From NCBI RefSeq assembly GCF_900109745.1, contig NZ_FOAV01000002.1, forward strand, positions 1-64,000: a stretch of 64,000 nt of DNA, in the 5' to 3' direction. Both the position numbers and the translations under genes were made by a program. The notes under the pieces were generated by a model, which was not told the DNA's origin, made no database searches, and worked only from the letters and a program-made list of their open reading frames with translations. Every line of letters begins with the position of its first letter. Position 1 is the first letter of the stretch. This DNA comes from Roseateles sp. YR242. Its GTDB lineage: Bacteria > Pseudomonadota > Gammaproteobacteria > Burkholderiales > Burkholderiaceae_C. Shown one piece after another: positions 15,657 through 24,277 of the stretch.

Positions 15657-17993
15657 TCAATATCCCGGTTGAAAGTTTGGCTGGGGGTAATTAATTGGTC
15701 CTTTGGGACCAAACTCACGCCAAGAACCTGGACTAAACACATTCGGAACCCTATTCAAAACTGAACTTTGATCAGAACTAAGTGGAGGCATAGGAATGGG
15801 GTTAGACATCCCGCCTTCACTCGTCCAAGTTCTGTCGTCCGGGGCGCGAACAACTCCTCGGCGTAGTTTGGCCAATTGCTCGGCAATCGAATTTTCACCT
15901 TCGCCCGTACGGCATGCATCGAGTACAACAGGTTGCTTAGGAGTGCAGCCTTGACGTGCAAGCTCCTTGTTCAGTTTTTTTGCATCCATACCTCTTACAA
16001 CATTCGGGTTACCATGCGAAATAACGAGACATATAGTCGGATCATCAGGGGTATTTTGTGCTGCAGGATAGTTGGGGTCATCGAGTGGTAGCAATATAAT
16101 CTTTTTGAGGCCTGTAGGATCAATAAATGCAAGTGGAGCGCTCGAGACGTATGTATATGTCGAAAAACTCCCGGCACTCAAACCTATGGGATCGCTTTGG
16201 ACATATCGTCCAGTCGTTGCGTCGTAATCCCTGAAATAGTTGTAGTTCAGGCCAGTCTCTTTGTCGAAGTACTGCCCTGGGAAACGCAGGTTGTACTCCA
16301 GCGCCGCCAGGCCCGACGGCGCAGGGTCCGCTGCCGTGGACCCAAACGGCTCCGAAATCCAGCGCCAGCGCTCGGCGCCTGTGGTGTCGACCAGGATGCG
16401 CGGGGCGCCGAGGTGGTCGGCATACACGTAGAGGATCTGCGGCGCCAGTGCGGCCCCGTCCAGCACCGCCACGGGAATGTCCCCCAGCCACACAAACTCC
16501 TGAACGGGGGTGCCGTTGGCGTCGTACTCGCCCAGAAGATGACCTGACTGGTCGTAGGCGTACAGCCGTGAAGCTGCCGCGCTGGCAGCGGTCTTCCTGA
16601 CCCGCTGTCCACCCGCATCGTAGGCATAGGTGGTGGTCGCACCGGCCGTCGTGATGGCCGTCAGGCGGTTGTCCGTCGCATACGTGGCCGTGGCGTAGAG
16701 CGAAGAATCGGCCGTCGTGTTGCCCGCCGCGTCATAGCCGAAGCTGCGCACCGGGTTGGTGATCTGCTCCAGCCGGTTGCTCGTGGCCGACACCGCATAA
16801 CCGCGGCTTGAGCCGTTCACCGTCACATTGGTCCGGTTGCCATTGGCGTCATAGCTGATGGACCAGCTTTGCGACGCCGTGCTGACGGTGGTCAGGCGAC
16901 CCAGCTCGTCGTACCCGAAGCTCTGGCCCAGCGCTTGGGTGGCCGCCGTTGCCAGCCCCGTGGCAGCATCGAGGTGGGAATAGCTGGTGATGCGGTTGGC
17001 CGCGTCATACGTCAGGTCCCGCACCACGGAGTTCAACGGGTACCGCACCAGCCGGCCGTACTGGTCAAACACCCGCTCGTAGGCCTGGGGCCCGTTGGCC
17101 ATTTCCATTTGCCAACTACGTGCCGGGCCAAAGGCCTGCCACTGGATGTTGCTCAGCAGCGGCGCCGTGATGGGCGTCGAGGCCTGTGTGAGCCCGATGT
17201 ACGTCAGTTGGCCACCCTGCCAGGTGAAGTCCAGTTTGCGGCCGGATGGATAGGTGAGGCTGGTGACGTGCCCAGCCCCGTCGTAGGTGTAGAGCGTCGT
17301 CAGGGCCACCGTGCCGACGGTCTGGACACTGGTGATCACCCGCCCATGAGCGTCATACCCGGACTGCGTGTTACCGGCAGGGAACGTCGCGGTAGTCAGG
17401 CGGCCGACGCCATACCCAAACTCGCCACCGGACTGGTCATAGGTCCAGCCGTAGCCCACGGTGGCTTGGCCCGCCTGGGTATAGCTAACCGACGATGGCC
17501 GATTGAGAACGTCATAGGTGTAGGTGGCCAACACACCTCGACTGTCCGTCCGAGTGAGCAAGTTGCCGGCAGCATCGTAGGTGCTGTTCGCAATGCCCGT
17601 ATCCGGGCTGTTGAGCTGGGTGACATCACCGAGCCCCGTGCGCTGGTACTGAGTGACCAGGCTGCGCGGGTCCGTGACCTGATTGAGGTTGTCCTGCCCG
17701 TCGTACCCCAGCGAGGTCACGCCGTTCTTGGCGTTGGTGGAAGTCTTGAGACGGTCCAGGGGGTCATAGGCGTTCTGGGTGGTCAGACCAAACCCAGTCA
17801 CGCCCTTGCCCTTGATCACCTTGGTGAGATTGCCCTTGGCGTCATATTCGTAGTCCGTCACCGGCACCGGAGAGACCGGCGGCGGAGGCAATGTTGCCGC
17901 ATGGGCTGCGCCCGCCAGCGCTGTGATGGCCAGCGCTGCCGCCTGCAGCACACGCTCCCGCCGACGCGCCAAGCGCGCTTGTTGTGCTCTCAT
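15657..17993 (-). CDS. RHS/YD-repeat protein with signal peptide and a His/Cys caspase-like C-terminal domain
   Basis: 778-residue secreted RHS protein. A cleavable-looking signal (LAITALAGAAHA, ending near residue 34) is followed by many YD repeats (for example YEYDAKGN, YDAAGNLLTR). The RHS core signature runs from YADHLGAPRILVD through YFDKETGLNYNYFRDYD to GRYVQSDPIGL. After FIDPTGL the last 149 residues (bases 15660-16106) differ in composition. They carry ICLVISHGN (His at 16014-16016) and VVLDACRTGEGENS (Cys at 15912-15914), an arrangement resembling caspase/CHAT-type cysteine peptidase dyads. The ATG at 17993 has GGGGAG 8 bases upstream; GTG at 18002 is the alternative. It follows the second RHS piece by 5 bp and precedes a lipoprotein gene by 2 bp. 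Confidence 0.85.
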   Translation of the reverse strand: MRAQQARLARRRERVLQAAALAITALAGAAHAATLPPPPVSPVPVTDYEYDAKGNLTKVIKGKGVTGFGLTTQNAYDPLDRLKTSTNAKNGVTSLGYDGQDNLNQVTDPRSLVTQYQRTGLGDVTQLNSPDTGIANSTYDAAGNLLTRTDSRGVLATYTYDVLNRPSSVSYTQAGQATVGYGWTYDQSGGEFGYGVGRLTTATFPAGNTQSGYDAHGRVITSVQTVGTVALTTLYTYDGAGHVTSLTYPSGRKLDFTWQGGQLTYIGLTQASTPITAPLLSNIQWQAFGPARSWQMEMANGPQAYERVFDQYGRLVRYPLNSVVRDLTYDAANRITSYSHLDAATGLATAATQALGQSFGYDELGRLTTVSTASQSWSISYDANGNRTNVTVNGSSRGYAVSATSNRLEQITNPVRSFGYDAAGNTTADSSLYATATYATDNRLTAITTAGATTTYAYDAGGQRVRKTAASAAASRLYAYDQSGHLLGEYDANGTPVQEFVWLGDIPVAVLDGAALAPQILYVYADHLGAPRILVDTTGAERWRWISEPFGSTAADPAPSGLAALEYNLRFPGQYFDKETGLNYNYFRDYDATTGRYVQSDPIGLSAGSFSTYTYVSSAPLAFIDPTGLKKIILLPLDDPNYPAAQNTPDDPTICLVISHGNPNVVRGMDAKKLNKELARQGCTPKQPVVLDACRTGEGENSIAEQLAKLRRGVVRAPDDRTWTSEGGMSNPIPMPPLSSDQSSVLNRVPNVFSPGSWREFGPKGPINYPQPNFQPGY

Positions 17994-17998
17994 GAACT

Positions 17999-19366
17999 TC
18001 ACTCCCCACCCGTCGTTTGTTGTGTCCGGCTCAGCGAATCAAAGGCCCGGGCCATGCCGCGTTGCAGCGTACCGGCAGGGTCTTGCACGGATTCGTTGAT
18101 GCGATTGCCGCGCTGATCGAGCGTGTACTGGATGCGGTTGCCCAGGTTGTCGGCCACGGCCACCAGGCGGTGGGCATCGTCGTAGTCGTAGGCCACGGCG
18201 GTGCCATCCGGCTGAGTCACCTGCTTGACGAACCCGGTGGGCCAATACGTGTAGCCAGTAACTTCACCACCCTGTGTCACTGAAGTCACCCGGGAACGGG
18301 CGTCATAGGTGTAGACCGTATTGATACCGTTCGGGTCCACCACTTCCAGCACCTGTCCAAACGCGTTGTAGCGCAGGTAGTTGGTGACATGCCCCGCAGC
18401 ATTGGTGCTGCTCTTGAGGTCACCCAGCCAATGGTCAGCCGTGGTGTCGGTGTAGTACTCGTTGGTGGTGACCTTGCCCAGCGGGTCAGTCTCCGTCAGC
18501 ACATGGCCTTGGGCGTCATAGGTCCAACTGGTCGTGCGGGCGGCCACGCCTGCCTGCGCGACCGCATTGAAGCCCAGAGCGCCAGTCGCATCCGTGGTGG
18601 CCTGCTCCACACTCTTGCACAACACAACAATCAAGGTGTTGTCCGGCAGCTTGGCCGTCGAAGGCGCGCAACTCGCCACCGCATTGCCATTGGTAGGATC
18701 CGGCTGGCCGTTGTAGACCAGGGTGGTGATGCGATTGGGCTCGGCAGTGCGGACCTGCTTGCGCCAGACCGGGTGCCACAAGGAACTGACCTTGCGAGCA
18801 CCTGCCGGCATCACCGCATTGGCGGCGAGAACCGTGCTGCATGTAGCGCCACTGGCGAGTCCTTCGACTCGGGAAGACTCAGCCTTGCGGCCACTCACAA
18901 AGGCGTGGCAGGACTGCAGACCGTTGGCATCCACGCGGCGGGTGATGTTGCCTTCCCCATCCCGGTCGTATTGCCACGTGGCCGGCGAAGAACCGGAACC
19001 CGACGGCTGCACACGGCTTGCCATGAAGGTCGCACCTTCCAGCTGGGCGCTGCTCAAGGTCTCTTCATACCCGTCAGGTCCATGAAGCTGAGCGACCGTC
19101 GGCTGGGTATACGACAAAGCTCGATAGAAACCGCTGCTGGTAAGGGTGTCTACCGCCGTCACAGCGGGGGGCTGCGTCCACTCCACGGACCACTGCTCGC
19201 CGTTGCTTCCGGTCCTGGTCGAGATCGCTCGCCCAGCACTGTCGTAGCCATAGCGACCGTAGGTCGCCCCGGACTCATCAATCAAGGCGCTGATCAGCCA
19301 GGGCTTGCCATCCACCTCGTACTTGTACTGGCGCGAGGTTTGATCCGGATACCAGCGGTCAATCAC
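17999..19366 (-). pseudogene. RHS/YD-repeat protein fragment, apparently 5'-truncated
   Basis: 455 residues of RHS-type sequence without signal peptide, PAAR or N-terminal RHS region. It opens abruptly in the middle of a YD block (YPDQTSRQYKYEVDG, then GATYGRYGYDSAGRAIS). Further repeats follow (WTYDAQGHVLTETDPLG, YTYDARSRVTSVT), ending in AFDSLSRTQQTTGGE. A GTG at 19366 can begin the frame, but it lies inside the last codons of hutF, whose stop is at 19359-19361. Full-length relatives normally have several hundred more N-terminal residues. The simplest reading is that the 5' part was lost when this RHS segment became joined to the end of the hut operon. It may still be translated by read-through from hutF. 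It is placed directly before the intact RHS gene. Confidence 0.7.
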
Positions 19367-20720
19367 CCCAGCATTCCGCCATCACACCCGCATAGCGCCG
19401 CAGCCGGGCGTCATCTCGCAACGCTCGTGGCTGCCCTGCCACGAAGACAGCTTGCCAGGGCAGGCCCTGGCTGGCGAAGACCAGGCCGTCCAGTAGTGTG
19501 GCCGCCGGCATACCGGCCAGGCCACAGGCGTCCGGATCCAGCACAAGGAAGTCGGCGCGCGCGCCCGGGGTCAAACCCCAGCTGGACAAGCCCGCTGCGC
19601 CCGCGCTGCCCTGCAGGCAAGCCTCGAACAGCCGTGCCGCCGTACTCGGCTGGCGGCCCGGTGCCGCCGCCACATTGCGGCGCTGCTGTCCCAAGCGCTG
19701 GCCATACTCCAGCCAGCGCAGTTCCTCCACCCAGCCACGCGAGACCTGGCTGTCCGAACCCACCGTCATCGGCACACCCGCCGCCAACCAGCCTTCCAGA
19801 TCGGCCAGGCCGTCGCCCAGATTCGCCTCGGTTCCCGGGCAGATCACCACGCCCGCGCCGCTGGCGGCCACTCGGTCGATTTCGCCCCGGGTGCTGTGGG
19901 TCGCATGAACCAGTTGCCAGCGGGCATCCAATCCGTAATCCGCCGTGACCGCCAAGGGCCGGTGGCCGGTGGCGGCCACACAGTCCCTCACCTCCTGCTG
20001 CTGTTCCGCCACATGGATGTGAATCGGGACCGCCGTGGCGCCGACCAGGCGCTGCAGTTCCTGGATGTCTTCCGGATGCGCCGCCCGCAGGGAGTGCAGG
20101 GCCACGCCGGCCGAGACCAGCGGCAGCCCTGCGGCGTTGATGCGCTGACAAGCGCGCCAGACCCAGCCGGCATCGGTGCGGAAACGGCGCTGCGTCTCCC
20201 GCAGCCCGGTTTCGCCAAAACCGGCATGGGCATACAGCACCGGCAGCAAGGTCAGGCCGATGCCCGCCTCACGCGCGGCATCCGCCAGCGCCCAGCACAT
20301 GGCCAGTTCGTCGTCGTAGGCCTGGCCGTCTTCCCGATGCTGCAGGTAGTGGAATTCGCACACCTGCGTGTAGCCCCCCGCCAGCAGCTCCGTGTAGAGC
20401 TGCGCCGCGATGGCGCGCAGTTGGTCGGGCGTGATGCGAAGGGCCACACCGTACATGCGCTCGCGCCAGGACCAGAAGTCGTCACTGTCCCGGGCTCGCT
20501 GCTCCGCCAGGCCGGCAAAGGCGCGCTGGAAGGCATGGCTGTGCGCGTTGACCAGGCTGGGCAGCACCGGCCCGGGCAGGCGCTGCGCTGCGTCTGGCGC
20601 GGGCAAGCCGGCGCGGACATCCAGCCAGTGGCCATCGGGGCCCACGTGCAGCAGCACATCGGGCTGCCACCGGCCGTCCAGCCAGGCCAGAGGTGCATGG
20701 AACAAAGACCCTGCGCTCAT
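19359..20720 (-). CDS. hutF: formimidoylglutamate deiminase
   Basis: 453-residue amidohydrolase that turns N-formimidoyl-L-glutamate into N-formyl-L-glutamate and ammonia, step four of the five-step histidine route. The metal-dependent barrel is shown by VNAHSHAFQRA (His-x-His after strand 1, near residue 57), HIHVAEQQQEV, LVHATHS and VGSDSQVSRGWVEELRWLEY (catalytic Asp). The composite C-terminus GARADFLVLD is typical. The frame is open far upstream, but the ATG at 20720 overlaps the hutG stop by ATGA, a translational coupling used throughout this operon. Its own last bases abut the RHS fragment. Confidence 0.95.
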   Translation of the reverse strand: MSAGSLFHAPLAWLDGRWQPDVLLHVGPDGHWLDVRAGLPAPDAAQRLPGPVLPSLVNAHSHAFQRAFAGLAEQRARDSDDFWSWRERMYGVALRITPDQLRAIAAQLYTELLAGGYTQVCEFHYLQHREDGQAYDDELAMCWALADAAREAGIGLTLLPVLYAHAGFGETGLRETQRRFRTDAGWVWRACQRINAAGLPLVSAGVALHSLRAAHPEDIQELQRLVGATAVPIHIHVAEQQQEVRDCVAATGHRPLAVTADYGLDARWQLVHATHSTRGEIDRVAASGAGVVICPGTEANLGDGLADLEGWLAAGVPMTVGSDSQVSRGWVEELRWLEYGQRLGQQRRNVAAAPGRQPSTAARLFEACLQGSAGAAGLSSWGLTPGARADFLVLDPDACGLAGMPAATLLDGLVFASQGLPWQAVFVAGQPRALRDDARLRRYAGVMAECWGD

Positions 20721-21553
20721 GCCTGCGCCGTACCCGTGGACCGCGACGGATTGGCCAGCAAATAGGCCTGCAGCAGCATCGTCAGCACCGGGCGCACACG
20801 GGCCATGCAGGCGTCGTCCAGCGAGTAGCCGGTGTAGCCCAGGTCTCCTTCCACCATGTAGCAGCGGTAGCACATCTCCATCTGCACCACCTGCTGCCCC
20901 AGCGCCGGCCGCCCATACTGGCGCGTGATGTAGCCCCCCTTGAAGCGACCATCCACCACCCAGCTGAAGTCCTGCTGCGCGTTCAGAACGATCTCCATCG
21001 CCTCCCGGGTGACCTGCTTGCAGGATTGGCCCTCCACTGTGCCCAGGTTCAGGTCGGGCAACTGCCCCTCGAACAGCCACGGCAGTTGCGAGCGGATGCT
21101 GTGAGCCTCGAACAGCAGCGCCTGGCCATGGGTCTGCCGCAGCCGCTGCAGTTCGCCCTGCAGCGCCTGGTGATAAGGTGCCCAGTAGGTCTGGATGCGC
21201 CGCTGCTTCTCGTCGGCATCCGGCGCGCGGCCTTCCTTGTAGAGCGGCTCGCCCGTGAAGAAACGCGTGGGGCACAGCTCGGTGTTGGACGCGCCCGGGT
21301 ACATCGGTGTGTCCTCCGGCGGGCGGTTGAGGTCGATCAGGTAGCGCGAATAACGCGGGATCAGCAGCCCGGCCCCCAATTGCTTGGCAATCGGCGCGTA
21401 CAGGCCTTCCAGATGCCAGTCCGTGTCTTCGCTGCCCAGGGCGCGGTCCACATAACGTTCATGCTGGTCGGCCGGGATCTCGCGCCCCACATGCGGCATG
21501 CTGATCAACAGCGGCGTGCGGCCTGGCCGCAGTTCAAAAACGTCGTGCTTCAT
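20717..21553 (-). CDS. hutG: N-formylglutamate deformylase
   Basis: 278-residue zinc hydrolase of the N-formylglutamate amidohydrolase family, releasing formate and L-glutamate as the last step of the five-step pathway. Motifs include LLISMPHVGREIP, YSRYLIDLNRPPEDTPMYPG, LLFEAHSIRSQLPWLFEGQ (zinc ligands Glu/His) and RFKGGYITRQYGRP. The ATG at 21553 is preceded by GGAG. It is not an arginase-type HutG, so formate and not formamide is the by-product, in keeping with hutF next to it. It sits 35 bp after hutI. Confidence 0.95.
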   Translation of the reverse strand: MKHDVFELRPGRTPLLISMPHVGREIPADQHERYVDRALGSEDTDWHLEGLYAPIAKQLGAGLLIPRYSRYLIDLNRPPEDTPMYPGASNTELCPTRFFTGEPLYKEGRAPDADEKQRRIQTYWAPYHQALQGELQRLRQTHGQALLFEAHSIRSQLPWLFEGQLPDLNLGTVEGQSCKQVTREAMEIVLNAQQDFSWVVDGRFKGGYITRQYGRPALGQQVVQMEMCYRCYMVEGDLGYTGYSLDDACMARVRPVLTMLLQAYLLANPSRSTGTAQA

Positions 21554-21588
21554 GGTGTCTCCTCTCACAGCGGCCCTGCCCACGTGGG

Positions 21589-22839
21589 CTAGCCGCGCTC
21601 GCGGCCGCCGATCACGGTGGTCCGCCTGGGGTTGCGTCCGAAGTAGTAAGCGAGTTCACGCGGGTGGGCGGCGTCCCAGACGCAGAAGTCGGCGCGCTGA
21701 CCGGCCACCAGTTGCCCCCTGTCCCGCAAGCCCAGCGCCTGAGCAGCGTTCACCGTCAGGCCTCGCAGTGCTTCTTCCGGCGTCATGCGGAAGAAGGTGC
21801 AGGCCATGTTGAGCATCAACAGCAGCGAGAGGCCCGGGGCGCTGCCCGGGTTGTGGTCCGAGGCCAGCGCAATGGGCACGCCTGCGGCACGCAGGCCCTC
21901 GATGGGGGGCAGACGGGTTTCTCGCAGGAAATAGAAGGCGCCTGGCAGCAACATGGCCACCGTACCCGCCCGCGCCATCGCCTGGATGCCGCTCTCGCTG
22001 AGGTATTCGAGGTGATCGCAGGAAAGCGCCTGGAATTCGGCCGCCAGCGCCGCGCCGCCCTGGTCGCTGAGTTGCTCCGCATGCAGCTTCACGGGCAGGC
22101 CGAGCGCGCGCGCGGCCTCGAAGATCCGGCGTGTCTGCGCCGGGCTGAAGGCAATGCGTTCGCAGAAGGCGTCCACCGCATCCACCAGGCCCTCGCGCTG
22201 CAGCTGAGGCATCCAGGCGCACACGGCGTCCACGTAGTCATCGGCACGGCCATCGAATTCCGGTGGCAAGGCATGAGCGCCGAGGAAGGTGGTGCGCACC
22301 GTCAGTCCCAGATCGGACAGGCGGCGGGCCACGCGCAGGCATTTGGCCTCTTCGGCCAAAGCGAGCCCGTAGCCGGACTTGACCTCCAGCGTGGTGAGTC
22401 CTTCGGCCATCAAGGCACGCGCACGTGCCTCGGCGGCGCTGAGCAGATCGGCTTCGCTGGCCGCGCGCGTGGCCGCCACGGTGGAGCGGATACCACCGCC
22501 CGCCCGGGCGATGTCTTCGTAGCTGGCCCCCTGCAGGCGAAGTTCGAATTCCGCGGAACGCTCGCCGCCATACACCAGGTGGGTATGGGCATCGATGAGG
22601 CCTGGGGTGACCAGCGCGCCGCCCAGGTCATGTTCTTCGACCTGGCCATGGCGCAGGTCTGCCATCAGGTCCTCCGGCAGATCGGCCAGCGCGCCCACCC
22701 ATAGCAGGGTCTCGCCGGCCGTGACCATGGCGCCGTCCGCCACCAGGCCCCACCCTTCACGGTCCTGGAATGTGACCAGCCGTCCACCCCGCCAAAGCCG
22801 GCGGGCCGCTGGACGGACCGTGAGCTCGGGTGCGCTCAT
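21589..22839 (-). CDS. hutI: imidazolonepropionase
   Basis: 416-residue amidohydrolase that opens the imidazolone ring to give N-formimidoyl-L-glutamate, step three of histidine breakdown. Seen are [15 protein letters not shown] (metal His-x-His), [47 protein letters not shown] (His/Glu), CDHLEYLSE and [13 protein letters not shown] (Asp). Length and motif order are standard. The ATG at 22839 overlaps the hutD stop (ATGA), so the two are translationally coupled. Confidence 0.96.
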   Translation of the reverse strand: MSAPELTVRPAARRLWRGGRLVTFQDREGWGLVADGAMVTAGETLLWVGALADLPEDLMADLRHGQVEEHDLGGALVTPGLIDAHTHLVYGGERSAEFELRLQGASYEDIARAGGGIRSTVAATRAASEADLLSAAEARARALMAEGLTTLEVKSGYGLALAEEAKCLRVARRLSDLGLTVRTTFLGAHALPPEFDGRADDYVDAVCAWMPQLQREGLVDAVDAFCERIAFSPAQTRRIFEAARALGLPVKLHAEQLSDQGGAALAAEFQALSCDHLEYLSESGIQAMARAGTVAMLLPGAFYFLRETRLPPIEGLRAAGVPIALASDHNPGSAPGLSLLLMLNMACTFFRMTPEEALRGLTVNAAQALGLRDRGQLVAGQRADFCVWDAAHPRELAYYFGRNPRRTTVIGGRERG

Positions 22840-23390
22840 TCCGCACTCCACAGCAGCCACCAGGCCGGCCCGTGGCTGTCGCCATCATCGAACACGCAGC
22901 TCTGGGCGGCGGGTGCCTCGCACCAGGCCAGCGTATGCGGGGCCACGGGCACGGCACGCGCCCCGTGAATCAGCAGGCCACCGCGCTCGGTGAACAGGCC
23001 GAGCCAATCCACCTCATGCGGAATGACGGGCCGTTCGGCGGGCTGGACGCGGAAGCGGCCAGCGCCGCGCCGGTGCATGGCGTTGAAATCCCGCGTCGGG
23101 CCCTTGATCAGCCGGCAATCCGGCGCGTCTTCACCCTTGAACCTCACCAGGCCGCCGCCGGGGCGGCGTTCCTCGCCCAGCAGGTGCACGCCAGCGCCGC
23201 TGAGCACACCAAACCAGCGGTCCACCGCCGGAAAGGCGGAGAACGGGCCGTCGCGATCGATGTCCGCCACGCTGACGCGGATTTTCCAGTCCGCCACATG
23301 CGGCCAGGCCAGCAACTCCCGGGTCTGGCCACCGCCATTGCGCCAGGGGGTCGGCGTCACGTCATCCGCGCAGATCCGCATCCAGCTCAT
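22836..23390 (-). CDS. hutD: HutD family protein
   Basis: 184-residue cupin-like protein of the HutD family. It has the characteristic opening [44 protein letters not shown] and [10 protein letters not shown]. HutD is not a pathway enzyme. In Pseudomonas it is thought to limit histidine catabolism, perhaps by binding urocanate or a related intermediate. Here it is the first gene after hutC (37-bp gap) and overlaps hutI by 4 bp, so it shares the leftward hut transcript. Confidence 0.93.
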   Translation of the reverse strand: MSWMRICADDVTPTPWRNGGGQTRELLAWPHVADWKIRVSVADIDRDGPFSAFPAVDRWFGVLSGAGVHLLGEERRPGGGLVRFKGEDAPDCRLIKGPTRDFNAMHRRGAGRFRVQPAERPVIPHEVDWLGLFTERGGLLIHGARAVPVAPHTLAWCEAPAAQSCVFDDGDSHGPAWWLLWSAE

Positions 23391-23427
23391 GCCACCACTC
23401 CCGTCACGAGCATCGACTGCACGCCAT

Positions 23428-24144
23428 TCATGCTTGAAAACTCCCTTGCAAAAACCAGCGGCTGCCTGGATGCACCAGCCGCACCGCCGTCACCACCTGC
23501 CCCACGCTCAGCGTGCAGCGCTTCACCACCAGGCAGGGTTCCCCGCGCGGCATGCCCAGCAGGCGGGCTTCCAGCAGGTTGGGCATCTCGGCTTCGATCG
23601 TATAGCGCGCCTCAGACAGCGGCGCCACTTCCAGCAGGTAATGCGTGGGTGTGACACGCTCGAAGTCCTGTGCCATGTACGCTGGCGCACAGGCCGGATT
23701 CACCAGCCGGTCCTCGCACTGGATGGCCACGCCATTCTCGCGGTGCACGATCACGCTGTGGAACAGACGCGCACCTGGTTTCAATTGAAACTGCAGCGCC
23801 TGCTCCGCCGTGGCCTTGACCGTCTCCAGCACATGCACCGAGGCTTCATGGCGGTGGCCCCGGGCGGCAATTTCGTCATGCACGTCCCGCACCGTCAGCG
23901 TGGAGGCGATCCGGTTCAGTTCCGCCACGAAGCTGCCCACCCCCTGCACCCGCACCACCATGCCCTCCTGGTGCAATTCCCGCAGGGCGCGGTTGACCGT
24001 CATGCGGCTGACGCCAAACGCCTGGGTCAGCTCGGATTCAGAGGGCAGCCGCTCGCCTGGCCGCCAACGCCCGCTGGCAATGCCTTCGCGCAGATGCGTC
24101 TTGACCTTGAGGTATTGCGGGGCGGGACCAGAGGGCGTAACCAT
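23428..24144 (-). CDS. hutC: histidine utilisation repressor (GntR/HutC family)
   Basis: 238-residue transcription repressor. The N-terminal GntR winged helix-turn-helix reads YLKVKTHLREGI, GERLPSESELTQAFGVSRMTVNRALRELHQEG and VVRVQGVGSFVA. The C-terminal UTRA effector domain follows (LFHSVIVHRENGVAIQCEDR, GEPCLVVKR). HutC is released from DNA by urocanate. The ATG at 24144 lies 25 bp from the operator CTTGTATAGACAAG, and the gene is divergent from hutU, so it should control both arms and itself. A weak promoter (TTGTCT, 17 bp, TAGGAT) would start transcription almost at the ATG, giving a very short leader. Confidence 0.95.
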   Translation of the reverse strand: MVTPSGPAPQYLKVKTHLREGIASGRWRPGERLPSESELTQAFGVSRMTVNRALRELHQEGMVVRVQGVGSFVAELNRIASTLTVRDVHDEIAARGHRHEASVHVLETVKATAEQALQFQLKPGARLFHSVIVHRENGVAIQCEDRLVNPACAPAYMAQDFERVTPTHYLLEVAPLSEARYTIEAEMPNLLEARLLGMPRGEPCLVVKRCTLSVGQVVTAVRLVHPGSRWFLQGSFQA

Positions 24145-24168
24145 GGGCGGGCATCCTACTGGAGCAAA

Positions 24169-24203
24169 CTTGTATAGACAAGCTTGGACAGGCTCCACAT
24201 AAT
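24169..24203 (+). promoter_or_regulatory. hutU promoter with overlapping HutC operator
   Basis: CTTGT-ATAG-ACAAG at 24169-24182 is an inverted repeat of the HutC type. TAGACA (24175-24180) is a 5/6 match to the -35 consensus. After exactly 17 bp comes CATAAT (24198-24203), a 5/6 match to the -10. Repressor bound at the operator would cover the -35 box, while urocanate would relieve it. Confidence 0.78.
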
Positions 24204-24277
24204 CGCGCCCCAACAGCCCCCGAGGCCGCCTCAAAGCTGCCCGGGAGGCGCCCCGCCCCATGTTTCAGGAGACCCTC

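Noticed and set aside
20721-21275. Upstream extension of hutF into a 638-residue protein
   Set aside because: The extra residues are a frame-shifted reading of hutG. The ATG overlapping the hutG stop gives a normal-length HutF.
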